From positions 1 through 7,303 of the forward strand of contig JACCUS010000383.1 in NCBI GenBank assembly GCA_013811715.1: a stretch of 7,303 nucleotides of DNA, read 5' to 3'. The translations under genes were made by a program, and so were the position numbers. The notes beneath the pieces are model-generated. The model was not told the DNA's origin. It saw nothing but the letters and a program-made list of their open reading frames with translations, and did no database searches. Shown piece after piece: positions 1-6,508 of the stretch; the first letter of the stretch is position 1; each line of letters starts with the position of its first letter. The DNA comes from Nocardioidaceae bacterium (GTDB taxonomy: Bacteria; Actinomycetota; Actinomycetes; Propionibacteriales; Nocardioidaceae).

Positions 1-330
1 GCCGGGTACGACGTCGTGGGCGACCTTGACGACCTCCGCTGGCGGCCGCCGCCGCCGGAGTCGCGGCTGGTCTCCACGGTGACCAGCGACGAGATCGCCG
101 AGGCCAGCGATTGGACGATCGCTCGACTGCAGGAGCAGCTGGTACGACGACAACCCGCTCACCCGGCGCCGGCGGTGGGCCCCACCGACGGGGTGCCCGG
201 GATCTTGGAACTGCTCGAGCACATCAGAGCTGCCGACACCGACGCACGTCCTCGTGCGGCGCCCACGCAACCAGCCGCGTCCGGAAGGGACCGGGTCAAG
301 CGGTCGATCGGCTCGTTGCGCAGCCGGTGA
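1..330 (+). CDS. C-terminal part of an unassigned protein
   Basis: The frame is open from the first base of the window to a TGA at 328-330, so this is the 3' end (109 codons) of a gene that begins upstream. The GTG at 16 is an internal codon rather than a start, because coding sequence continues to its left as AGYDVVGDLDDLRW. The visible part has two sections: a short ordered-looking segment ending near ARLQEQLVRR, then a tail rich in Pro, Ala and Arg that ends in basic residues (DRVKRSIGSLRSR). Low-complexity basic tails are common in actinobacterial proteins and carry no family information. The GYDVVGDLDDL stretch reminds me of C-terminal ends of actinobacterial sulfotransferase-like or cell-surface glycan proteins, but this is a weak impression and I assign no function. 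It is separated from the sigma factor gene by 108 nt, so it is probably not in the same transcription unit. Confidence 0.6.
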   Translation, partial: AGYDVVGDLDDLRWRPPPPESRLVSTVTSDEIAEASDWTIARLQEQLVRRQPAHPAPAVGPTDGVPGILELLEHIRAADTDARPRAAPTQPAASGRDRVKRSIGSLRSR

Positions 331-424
331 TGAACAAATTCGGCACAAGGTCTTGCCTAACCAGCCAGACGGTGCTTGCATTGCAGCCACGTGGTTGAGC
401 CAACTGCCACAGACCGCTTCCGCC

Positions 425-430
425 GAAAGG
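425..430 (+). promoter_or_regulatory. Shine-Dalgarno site that fixes the sigma factor start
   Basis: GAAAGG lies 8 nt before the GTG at 439 (11 nt before a second GTG at 442). The frame also opens upstream with a TTG at 376, but no comparable purine-rich site precedes it, and the extra 21 residues do not resemble the sigma family. GTG 439 is therefore the preferred start. Confidence 0.55.
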
Positions 431-438
431 CTGCAGTC

Positions 439-1284
439 GTGGTGCCTAGTTCGTCCGTACCATCTCAACTCCCCGCCGTCGGCGGCGGCGAGGAGTCGGC
501 ATCGGATCGATCCGGATGCACCCGCGAGCTCTTGGCCCGAGTGGTCGACGCCGATCCCGACCTCCAAGGGCAGTTGTATGAGCAGGTTGTGCTGCTCAAC
601 CTCGAGGTCGCGGAGTCCATCGCGATGCGCTACCGCAACCGCGGGGTAGCACACGAAGATCTGGTGCAGGTCGCCTGCCTGGGGCTGGTGAAGGCAGCAC
701 GCGGCTTCGACACAGGCAAGAGCGACAACTTCCTGAGTTACGCCGTGCCCACCATGCTGGGCGAGGTCAAGCGCTTCTTCCGCGACAACGCCTGGGTCGT
801 CCGTCCCCCGCGACGGATTCAAGAGCTCCAGGCCAACATCTCGTCCACCTCGGCGCGGCTCATGCACCAGACGGGGCGGGCGCCGAGCCCGCTAGAGATC
901 GCCGGCTGCCTGGGGGTCACCGGGGCTGCCGTCACCGAGGCGTTGGCGGCAGACGGCTGCTTCTCCCCCAGTTCATTGGACCGGCCGAGCGGAGAGGACG
1001 AGTCGGTGACACTTGCTGACACGCTCGGCCAGCAAGACGGCGGGTATGACCGCGCCGAAGCAGTGATCGCGCTGCGACCACTGTGCCAACGACTTTCCGA
1101 GCGGGATCGCCGGATCATCTATCTCCGCTTCTTCCACGAGTGGACCCAGGCACGGATCGCGGCGGAGTTCGGTGTCACCCAGATGCAGATCTCTCGACTT
1201 CTCTCCCGGATCCTGCACCAGCTACGTGCCGAGCTCGTCACCGCTGAGCCGACACGCCAGGCGGACCCGGCTCTCGTCGGGTAA
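439..1284 (+). CDS. SigB/SigF/SigG-family alternative sigma factor
   Basis: This is a 281-residue group 3 sigma-70 factor, which directs RNA polymerase to stress or developmental promoters. Region 2 spans about residues 50-125: the core-binding segment has VLLNLEVAESIAMRYRNRG, followed by HEDLVQVACLGLVKAARGFD and FLSYAVPTMLGEVKRFFRDN, all very typical of the SigB/SigF family. The segment WVVRPPRRIQELQ leads into region 3 (about 130-185, with TGRAPSPLEIAGCLGV). Region 4 (about 218-266) has LSERDRRIIYLRFFHEWTQA and a helix-turn-helix, IAAEFGVTQMQISRLLSRIL, for -35 recognition. Length is normal for the family. The first 40 residues are variable and low in complexity. Start choice rests on the GAAAGG site 8 nt upstream. 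No anti-sigma (RsbW-like) or antagonist (RsbV-like) gene is adjacent, which is unusual for this family; regulation may be encoded elsewhere. Its 3' end faces the GAF-ANTAR gene 14 nt away. The precise orthologue cannot be named because actinobacteria carry many paralogues. Confidence 0.93.
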   Translation: MVPSSSVPSQLPAVGGGEESASDRSGCTRELLARVVDADPDLQGQLYEQVVLLNLEVAESIAMRYRNRGVAHEDLVQVACLGLVKAARGFDTGKSDNFLSYAVPTMLGEVKRFFRDNAWVVRPPRRIQELQANISSTSARLMHQTGRAPSPLEIAGCLGVTGAAVTEALAADGCFSPSSLDRPSGEDESVTLADTLGQQDGGYDRAEAVIALRPLCQRLSERDRRIIYLRFFHEWTQARIAAEFGVTQMQISRLLSRILHQLRAELVTAEPTRQADPALVG

Positions 1285-1298
1285 CGCGCACTGGCCGG

Positions 1299-1967
1299 CT
1301 ACTCGGGCAGCTCTCGTGTCTCGATCAGCCGGTCGGCGACCGAACGCAGTTTGACGTTGTACGTCTGTGAGTACCGACGAAGGACGGCGAATGCTTGATC
1401 GACGGTGAGTCCGAACCGTTCCATCAAGATGCCCTGCGCCTGCCCGATAGCTGTACGCGAGTCCACCGCCTTTCTGAGCCCGTCCTCACGTTTGGCGGTG
1501 GCCAATGCGACCGACGCGTGCTGACCGAAGATGTGCGCCTGCGCCACATCGTCGTCGCTGAACTCTCTGACCTCGCGCGAATAGATGTTGAGAGCACCCA
1601 GGGTCTCCGCCGAGGTGTGCAGTCGGACGCTCAAGATGCTGTGCATGCCGAGCTCCGCGGCCTTCGGACCGTAGGCCGGCCAACGCTCATCGGTCGCCGC
1701 GTCGCCGACCACGAACGTGTCGTGTGACCAGACGGCCTGCAAGCAGGGACCCTCGCCGAGCTCCTCCTGCAGCTTCGACGCGTGGGCAACGACGGGGTCG
1801 GTCGCCGCCGCGGTCTCGATCGTCTGCTTCTGCATGATGTGGATCCCGGCGTGATCGCCACCCAAGGACTCCTTGGCAAACAAGACGATGCCGTCCAGAG
1901 TGTGGTCGACGTCCGGTTCGGCCAGCAGCGCGATGGCCATCTCGGAGAACTCCGCAGCCATGTCCAC
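1299..1967 (-). CDS. GAF-ANTAR domain protein, putative transcription antitermination regulator
   Basis: This 222-residue protein has two parts. Residues about 8-158 form a GAF sensor domain, with EFSEMAIALLAEPDVDHTLD, GEGPCLQAVW and LGALNIYS as typical landmarks; GAF domains bind small ligands or sense redox or light. Residues about 163-218 form an ANTAR RNA-binding domain, marked by AIGQAQGILMERFG and QAFAVLRRYSQTYNVKLRSV. ANTAR domains bind paired RNA hairpins and prevent transcription termination. This GAF-ANTAR arrangement is abundant in actinobacteria, and the length is normal. The frame extends upstream to 2342, but that part overlaps the dehydrogenase gene and has no family similarity. 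GTG 1967 is chosen because AGAAGGGA lies 9 nt upstream; ATG 1961 is two codons inside. It lies 157 nt beyond the end of the gpgS operon on the same strand and converges on the sigma gene, so it could be read alone or by read-through. The signal sensed is unknown. Confidence 0.92.
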   Translation of the reverse strand: MDMAAEFSEMAIALLAEPDVDHTLDGIVLFAKESLGGDHAGIHIMQKQTIETAAATDPVVAHASKLQEELGEGPCLQAVWSHDTFVVGDAATDERWPAYGPKAAELGMHSILSVRLHTSAETLGALNIYSREVREFSDDDVAQAHIFGQHASVALATAKREDGLRKAVDSRTAIGQAQGILMERFGLTVDQAFAVLRRYSQTYNVKLRSVADRLIETRELPE

Positions 1968-1976
1968 GACGCACCG

Positions 1977-1984
1977 TCCCTTCT
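1977..1984 (-). promoter_or_regulatory. Strong Shine-Dalgarno of the GAF-ANTAR gene
   Basis: On the minus strand this reads AGAAGGGA, 9 nt before GTG 1967 and 15 nt before ATG 1961. The spacing favours the GTG. Confidence 0.6.
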
Positions 1985-2124
1985 GCCTGCGCTTGCAGCC
2001 CTCATTTGACCACCACGGTGAACCGACCCAAGTATCCACCGGTCCGGCTCGGTGCGGTAGCGGCCCGGCCCAATCGTGATCCAGATGACCGCCCGGCCAG
2101 AACCCGTGGCAGCAGGCGGATGCC

Positions 2125-3216
2125 CTACTGTGCGACGGTGAAGACGGCGGAGAGCACATGCCTGCGGTGCGCCACGACGTCGGCGAGTAGCGCGGGCGCC
2201 TCCTCGAGCGGGAGCACGTCGGTGACCAAGTGCTTGCGGACGTCGTCGCCCCGGCCGCGGAGCAACCGGATGGTCTCCGCGGACAGCCGCTGGCGGTCCC
2301 ACCATGGGGCCAGACCTCGCGGCACCCGTCCGATCTGGGCACAACGCAGCGACAGTCCGTTGTGGTGGAACTCCTCGCCCAGCCGGACCGCGTCTGCCCC
2401 GCCGGTATAGAACGCCAGGTCGACGACGGTTCCTTGGGGGCGTACGGCGCGCAGCGCGACCGCGAGCGCCTCCGGCCGCCCCCTGCACTGGAAGACGACG
2501 TCGGCGCCGTGGTCGCCGGGCCCGTGCCGCCAACGGGTCTTCAAGGCGCGGGCGGGGTCGTCGTCGATGTCGAGCGCCAGTAGCCCGAGCGTCTCGGCGA
2601 TCCCGCGTCGGCGGGGGTCGGCGTCTACCACCGCGACCTCCTGGGCGCCGTACTCATGAGCAAACAACGCGGTCAGCAGCCCGATCAGGCCGGCGCCGGT
2701 CACCAGCACGCGACGTCCGGAGACCCCGTCGGACAGCGTGGTGGTCGGACCGGGCGAGGAGTCGGCGGCGGCATGCAGGAGGCCGTTGGCGCAGATGGGG
2801 CCCAGGTGGGCAACGTACACACCGAGCACGGGGTCGAGGTCCCCCGGGAGGGGGACGACGTGCTCGGTCACCGGGTCGCTGACGTGCGCGGTTGCGTGAC
2901 CGTACGCCGCGGCGACCAGATCGCCGACCGCGAACGCGGGTGTCCGGGTCTCGGCGACGCGGGCGACCTCCATGTAGCCCAGCCGCCGTACCGGGTATCC
3001 GGGCGCGCCGGTGGCCGGGACGAACAACCCCAGCTCCGCGTCCATGGTGGAGTGCAGCCCGGGGTGGTCGCCCTTGACGAAGGTCAGCTCGGTGCCGGTG
3101 GAGAGCCCCGTGGTCAGGGTTTGGAGCAACAGCCCGCCATCGGGAACGTCGGGCATCTCCTCCTCTACCAGTTCCACCCGGCCCGGCTCAACGACGACCA
3201 GATTGCGGCGCCTCAT
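2125..3216 (-). CDS. Zinc-free medium-chain dehydrogenase (MDR family), last gene of the gpgS operon
   Basis: This 363-residue protein belongs to the medium-chain dehydrogenase/reductase superfamily (threonine or sorbitol dehydrogenase-like group). The C-terminal half holds an NAD(P)-binding Rossmann fold: VLVTGAGLIGLLTALFAHEYG at about 170-190 with GAGLIG at 174-179, and an acidic residue in VAVVDADPRRR (D198) that favours NAD(H) over NADP(H). The N-terminal catalytic half lacks the usual zinc-site pattern: where CGxCGTD is expected it has GLSTGTEL (37-44), where GHE is expected it has GYMEVARV (80-87), and there is no four-cysteine structural zinc lobe. Similar zinc-free relatives occur in polysaccharide and pigment pathways, such as the BchC-like group. 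The ATG at 3216 overlaps the TGA of the Gfo/Idh/MocA gene in ATGA, so translation is probably coupled; there is no good Shine-Dalgarno. The open frame to 3312 overlaps the upstream gene and is not used. The substrate is unknown; a sugar or cyclitol is likely from context. Confidence 0.88.
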   Translation of the reverse strand: MRRRNLVVVEPGRVELVEEEMPDVPDGGLLLQTLTTGLSTGTELTFVKGDHPGLHSTMDAELGLFVPATGAPGYPVRRLGYMEVARVAETRTPAFAVGDLVAAAYGHATAHVSDPVTEHVVPLPGDLDPVLGVYVAHLGPICANGLLHAAADSSPGPTTTLSDGVSGRRVLVTGAGLIGLLTALFAHEYGAQEVAVVDADPRRRGIAETLGLLALDIDDDPARALKTRWRHGPGDHGADVVFQCRGRPEALAVALRAVRPQGTVVDLAFYTGGADAVRLGEEFHHNGLSLRCAQIGRVPRGLAPWWDRQRLSAETIRLLRGRGDDVRKHLVTDVLPLEEAPALLADVVAHRRHVLSAVFTVAQ

Positions 3217-4244
3217 CGGCCGGACTCGGCACCGACCGCGGCCCCGGCGGGTGCCGCGCGACCGTTGAGCACCACTCGCTGTCCGGTGGCGGCCGACTCC
3301 GCGATCGCGCACGCGAGCCGCTGCGTGCGAACCGCCTCAGCGTAGGGGACGCGCGTCGCCCCGAGCTCCCCTCGGACGGCCGCGATGAACTCGGCATCCA
3401 CGGTCACCTTCGGGTCTTCGCCCGCAACGCGCTCGAGTCGGTGAAAGCCGTCGTCTGAAATCAAGCAGGTCTCGGAGAGCTCGAGCAGGAGGCCGCGGCT
3501 TACGGTGTGCAGGGCCGCCCGGTGCTTGCTCGCCAGCACGGAGGTGGCGGCGAAGGTGGCGACGGCCCCCGAGGCGAACCGCACCGTGGCGGCTGTTGCA
3601 TCGTCGACGCTGACCCGGACGTTCGAGCCGTTGCTGTGCAGCTGTGCGGCGGCGTCGTCGAACGCTCCGGCGGCGTACACCTCGACGGCCTCGCCGAGGA
3701 GCAGTCGGGCGACGTCGAGGATGTGCGTGAGCTGCTCGACGACCTGCCCCCCGGAACGGTCGACCTGCCCCCACCAGGCCACCGGCGGTCTCTTGTCCAG
3801 CCAGTAGCCGCTCGCCATCAGAGGAGGCGAGTCGGCGAGCTCTTTGCGGGCACTCTCCACCAGGTCGAGGCACCGCCAGTGGTAGCCGGTACCGGTGACG
3901 ACGCCAACCTCCTCGACCCGCCGCGCCAGCGCCTCGGCGGTGGCGAGGTTCAACGCGACGGGCTTCTCGACGAACAGCGGCAGCCCTCGGGACAGCGCCG
4001 CCTCCTCGGCCGGCCCGTGCGCGAAGGGGGGCACGCAGACGTAGACCCCGTCCACCGGCGACGCGTCGAGCGCCTGCTCCGCGTCCTCATAGGCCCGTGC
4101 ACCGACCTCATCGGCCAGCTCCTGCGCGGCTTCGGTCACCGGATCGGCCACGGCGACGACCTCGACCCCAGCCAGGTCGGAGAGCACCCGGGCATGCCGC
4201 TGTGCCACCGCCCCCGCGCCGACCAGGGCGATTCGCGTGCTCAA
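3213..4244 (-). CDS. Gfo/Idh/MocA family NAD(P)-dependent oxidoreductase
   Basis: This 343-residue protein is a glucose-fructose/inositol dehydrogenase-type oxidoreductase; the family oxidises or reduces sugar, sugar-nucleotide or inositol hydroxyls using bound NAD(P). The N-terminus is a Rossmann fold, STRIALVGAGAVAQRHARVL, with GAGAVA at 9-14 and D34 (VVAVAD) after the second strand. The family lysine motif EKP is at 93-95 (FVEKPVALN). The C-terminal alpha/beta domain contains GGQVVEQLTHILDVARLL (165-182), where H174 and D177 match the usual catalytic His region. Length is normal. The start is taken as TTG 4244: it overlaps the glycosyltransferase stop in TTGA, matching the other junctions of the operon, and any later start would remove the first strand of the Rossmann fold. 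No clear Shine-Dalgarno precedes it, so it probably depends on coupling. MDR plus Gfo/Idh/MocA genes side by side recall the fused bi-domain oxidoreductases of polysaccharide clusters. The substrate cannot be read from the sequence. Confidence 0.92.
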   Translation of the reverse strand: MSTRIALVGAGAVAQRHARVLSDLAGVEVVAVADPVTEAAQELADEVGARAYEDAEQALDASPVDGVYVCVPPFAHGPAEEAALSRGLPLFVEKPVALNLATAEALARRVEEVGVVTGTGYHWRCLDLVESARKELADSPPLMASGYWLDKRPPVAWWGQVDRSGGQVVEQLTHILDVARLLLGEAVEVYAAGAFDDAAAQLHSNGSNVRVSVDDATAATVRFASGAVATFAATSVLASKHRAALHTVSRGLLLELSETCLISDDGFHRLERVAGEDPKVTVDAEFIAAVRGELGATRVPYAEAVRTQRLACAIAESAATGQRVVLNGRAAPAGAAVGAESGR

Positions 4245-5392
4245 CGGCTTGCCGCCCGTCGGCCGCCGGCCGCAGCCAGCAGCTTCTCGTACAGGTCGAG
4301 GTACCGGCACGCCATCTCCGCGGGTGTCCACCCCGCCGCCGACGAGCGACAGGCCCCACGATCGATGCCGTCGACCCGCCGCAGGCCCTCCACGAGGCCG
4401 TCCTCGTCGTCGGCGAGGTAACCGGTGACCTCGTGTTCGACGAGTGACGGGAGCACCCCGAGCCGGGTGGCGACGACAGGCACGCCCCGACCCAACGCCT
4501 CGACGACACCGGTGGCGCCGGGCTCGGGCCAGCGGTTGGGCGCGAGCAGCACCCTGGCCGACTGCAGCAGGCGTTCCTTGTCCTCCCCCGCGACTCCACC
4601 CGCCCAACGCACCTGCTCGCCGTCGATCAGCGGGGCGACCTCGTCGACGTAGTAGCGGACGTCGGGGTGTCGAAGCAGGTCGCCACCCGCCCGCAGCCGC
4701 CGATCCAGCTCGTCCGGGTCGCCGATCCCCGCGACCGGTCCGGCGAGCACCAGCGGGACGCCCGCGCGCAGGCAGACCCGCGCCGCGATGTCCTGCCCCT
4801 TGTCTCGGGTCACCCTCGCCAGCACCAGCGCATGCTCTCCTACGCCGACGTCGACGGGCCGCGGCGGCGGAGCGGCGAGCGGTACGACGCCAAGGGTCTG
4901 GGCGCGGAGGTTGGGCGGCGCCTGCTCGAGCTGGGACGCCGAGACGGCGGCGAAGCAGACCCGCCCGGCGCCGTCGAAGCCGCGGTAGAAGTCGGGGTGC
5001 TTCTGCAGGTTCCAGTGCAGCGTCTGCAAGGCCGGCGGCGCCGCACCCCCCATGGCCGACAAGACCGTCGGCCCCACCACCTCGAGATGGTCGTGCACCA
5101 GGTCGATCGAGGTGTCCTCGCGCAGGTAGGAGGCGACCCCGTGCATGTGGGCCAGCGGGATGCCGCTGGCCTGGTTGTACGGCGCCGCGACCGACGCGAA
5201 TCTCGCCTCAGCGACGGGGGTGACGTACCCGTCGGCCTCGAGGGTGCTGGTGCCGACAGTCGCCAGCACCACTCGGACACCGGTGGCCCGCAGCTCAGGC
5301 ACGAGCGTCGCGACCACGGTCTCGATCCCGCCGTAGCCGTCGGGCGGCACCTCGAGCCAAGGTCCGGCGTTGACCAGGACCGAGAGTGTCAC
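4241..5392 (-). CDS. GT4-family glycosyltransferase (GT-B fold)
   Basis: This 383-residue protein is a retaining glycosyltransferase of family GT4, which moves a sugar from a nucleotide-sugar donor to an acceptor in the cytoplasm. The N-terminal acceptor domain opens with VNAGPWLEVPPDGYGGIETV (glycine loop YGGIE at 20-24) and contains IDLVHDHLEVVGPTVLS. The C-terminal donor domain has LARVTRDKGQD (K198), and the EX7E element EPGATGVVE (E290 and E298), followed by ALGRGVPVVATRLGVLPSLV. There is no signal peptide or membrane segment. The start is GTG 5392: it overlaps the gpgS stop in GTGA, and AGGA lies 6 nt upstream (5402-5399). The open frame runs on to 6040, but that part is antisense to nothing sensible and lies within gpgS. 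Donor and acceptor are unknown. Coupling to gpgS suggests that it acts on, or in parallel with, glucosyl-3-phosphoglycerate. Confidence 0.93.
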   Translation of the reverse strand: MTLSVLVNAGPWLEVPPDGYGGIETVVATLVPELRATGVRVVLATVGTSTLEADGYVTPVAEARFASVAAPYNQASGIPLAHMHGVASYLREDTSIDLVHDHLEVVGPTVLSAMGGAAPPALQTLHWNLQKHPDFYRGFDGAGRVCFAAVSASQLEQAPPNLRAQTLGVVPLAAPPPRPVDVGVGEHALVLARVTRDKGQDIAARVCLRAGVPLVLAGPVAGIGDPDELDRRLRAGGDLLRHPDVRYYVDEVAPLIDGEQVRWAGGVAGEDKERLLQSARVLLAPNRWPEPGATGVVEALGRGVPVVATRLGVLPSLVEHEVTGYLADDEDGLVEGLRRVDGIDRGACRSSAAGWTPAEMACRYLDLYEKLLAAAGGRRAASR

Positions 5393-6366
5393 GCGGGTTC
5401 CTGCGCCATCGGCCGCTGGTACTCCGCCACCTCGATCATCGGCGGGCGTTCGCTCACCGTCAGGTCGGTGGTGAACGGGACGAAGACACCGTCGTCGCGC
5501 ACGAACTGGGTGAGCGACATCGACGGCTCCTCGGTGAGCAGCGCCTTCCCGTGCGAATGCAGGCGCAGGAGCACTGCCATCGCCACTTGTACGGCCATCT
5601 GACCGAGTTCGGCGTCGGTGGAGTTGCGATGCTCGCGGCGTCCGAGGTCGACTTGGGCCATCGCATCGAGACCCGCCCGCTGGACCACGTCGATCAGCAT
5701 GGCGATCTCGACGCCGTACCCGGAGACGAAGGGAAGCCGCTCGAGCAGGCTGCGGCGGGCGGCGTACTCCCCGGCCAACGGCTGCACGAAGCCGGCGAGG
5801 ATCGGCCAGTGCAGGTTGAGCATCGGCCGGGCCACCAACTCGGTAACCCGACCCCCTCCGGCCGGCATCACCTTGGCGCCGTTGTGCAGCGGCCGGTCGT
5901 AGAACGCCTTCACGAACTGCACGTCGGGGTCGCTCAGCAGCGGGCCCAGCAGCGACACGACGAACTGGGTGTCGAACGAACGCAGATCGGCGTCGATAAA
6001 CACGACGATGGCGCCGCGGGTGGCCGCAAGCGACTTCCACAGGGCCTCACCCTTGCCGGGGACGTCTCCGAGCCGGGGGAGGATGTCCCGTTGCCGGATG
6101 ACGCGTGCCCCGGCCTCCGCGGCGCACCGGGCGGTCTGGTCCTGGGAGCCGGAGTCCACGACAACGAGCTCGTCGATCAATGGCACCCGCTGGATCAGAT
6201 TGCGCCGCAGCGAGTCGACGATGACGCCGACCGTCGCCTCCTCGTTCCGCGCCGGCAACACGACGCTCACTGGGGTCTCGCCTTTCAACTCGGCGAGCAG
6301 ATGGCGGTCCCACTGCGCGCTGGTGGAAGTCCGCCGGTCGAACCACGCCCGAACATCGTTGCGCAT
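5389..6366 (-). CDS. gpgS: Glucosyl-3-phosphoglycerate synthase (GT81), first gene of the operon
   Basis: This 325-residue GT-A fold enzyme transfers glucose from a nucleotide sugar (UDP- or ADP-glucose) to 3-phosphoglycerate, giving glucosyl-3-phosphoglycerate. That product leads to the solute glucosylglycerate and, in mycobacteria, primes methylglucose lipopolysaccharide. It matches the mycobacterial enzyme (about 324 residues) along its whole length: VSVVLPARNEE (33-43), LVVVDSGSQDQT (67-78), PGKGEALWKSLAAT (103-116), the metal-binding DxD in VVFIDADL (D125, D127), GGGRVTELVARP (170-181), QPLAGEYAARR (195-205), SGYGVEIAMLID (215-226) and REHRN (244-248). The start is ATG 6366, with AGGGG 5 nt upstream (6376-6372); the frame extends to 6408, but no family similarity is visible there. 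A stress-type promoter lies about 80 nt upstream. The C-terminal ~50 residues are less like the mycobacterial protein. I rely on remembered family motifs, not on a search. Confidence 0.93.
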   Translation of the reverse strand: MRNDVRAWFDRRTSTSAQWDRHLLAELKGETPVSVVLPARNEEATVGVIVDSLRRNLIQRVPLIDELVVVDSGSQDQTARCAAEAGARVIRQRDILPRLGDVPGKGEALWKSLAATRGAIVVFIDADLRSFDTQFVVSLLGPLLSDPDVQFVKAFYDRPLHNGAKVMPAGGGRVTELVARPMLNLHWPILAGFVQPLAGEYAARRSLLERLPFVSGYGVEIAMLIDVVQRAGLDAMAQVDLGRREHRNSTDAELGQMAVQVAMAVLLRLHSHGKALLTEEPSMSLTQFVRDDGVFVPFTTDLTVSERPPMIEVAEYQRPMAQEPA

Positions 6367-6449
6367 TATCACCCCTGCTGATCGGCCACGGCCTGCTCGG
6401 CCGGTCATCCCGGCGGTTCCTCGTTGTCCCGGTTCTGGTGGGCTGCGTT

Positions 6450-6474
6450 GTACCCGCCTTCCCTGGGGACAAAC
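6450..6474 (-). promoter_or_regulatory. Candidate SigB/SigF-type promoter of the gpgS operon
   Basis: Read on the minus strand, GTTT (6474-6471), a 15-nt spacer, and GGGTAC (6455-6450) match the published stress sigma consensus (GTTT-N15-17-GGGTA for mycobacterial SigF, GNNT-N14-16-GGGTAC/T for Streptomyces SigB). Transcription would begin near 6443, leaving a leader of about 77 nt before gpgS. The site lies in the correct intergenic region and orientation. It is a pattern match only, but every conserved position fits. Confidence 0.6.
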
Positions 6475-6508
6475 ACGGTACAGACCATTGTGCGGTTCGT
6501 CATCTCAA

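Noticed and set aside
1285..1298. Bidirectional terminator between the convergent sigma and GAF-ANTAR genes
   Set aside because: Only 14 nt, with no inverted repeat or T-tract.
2026..2031. TTGGGT with a 17-nt spacer to CAAATG on the minus strand as a GAF-ANTAR promoter
   Set aside because: The -10 matches the consensus at too few positions to be more than chance.
1968..2342. Upstream extension of the GAF-ANTAR reading frame
   Set aside because: Overlaps the end of the MDR gene in another frame and lacks similarity; a strong Shine-Dalgarno places the start at 1967.
1631..2533. 300-codon minus-strand frame overlapping the GAF-ANTAR and MDR genes
   Set aside because: Arg/Ala/Pro-rich out-of-frame translation of two well-supported genes.
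3507..4421. Long plus-strand open frame opposite the Gfo/Idh/MocA gene
   Set aside because: Mirror of the real gene with low-complexity Arg/Gly/His composition; no family features.
4667..5602. Long plus-strand open frame opposite the GT4 gene
   Set aside because: Antisense shadow rich in Arg, Gly and Val with no recognisable domain; it spans two real minus-strand genes.
5386..6381. Long plus-strand open frame opposite gpgS
   Set aside because: Antisense shadow typical of GC-rich codon bias; its translation resembles no family, whereas the minus strand encodes a full GpgS.
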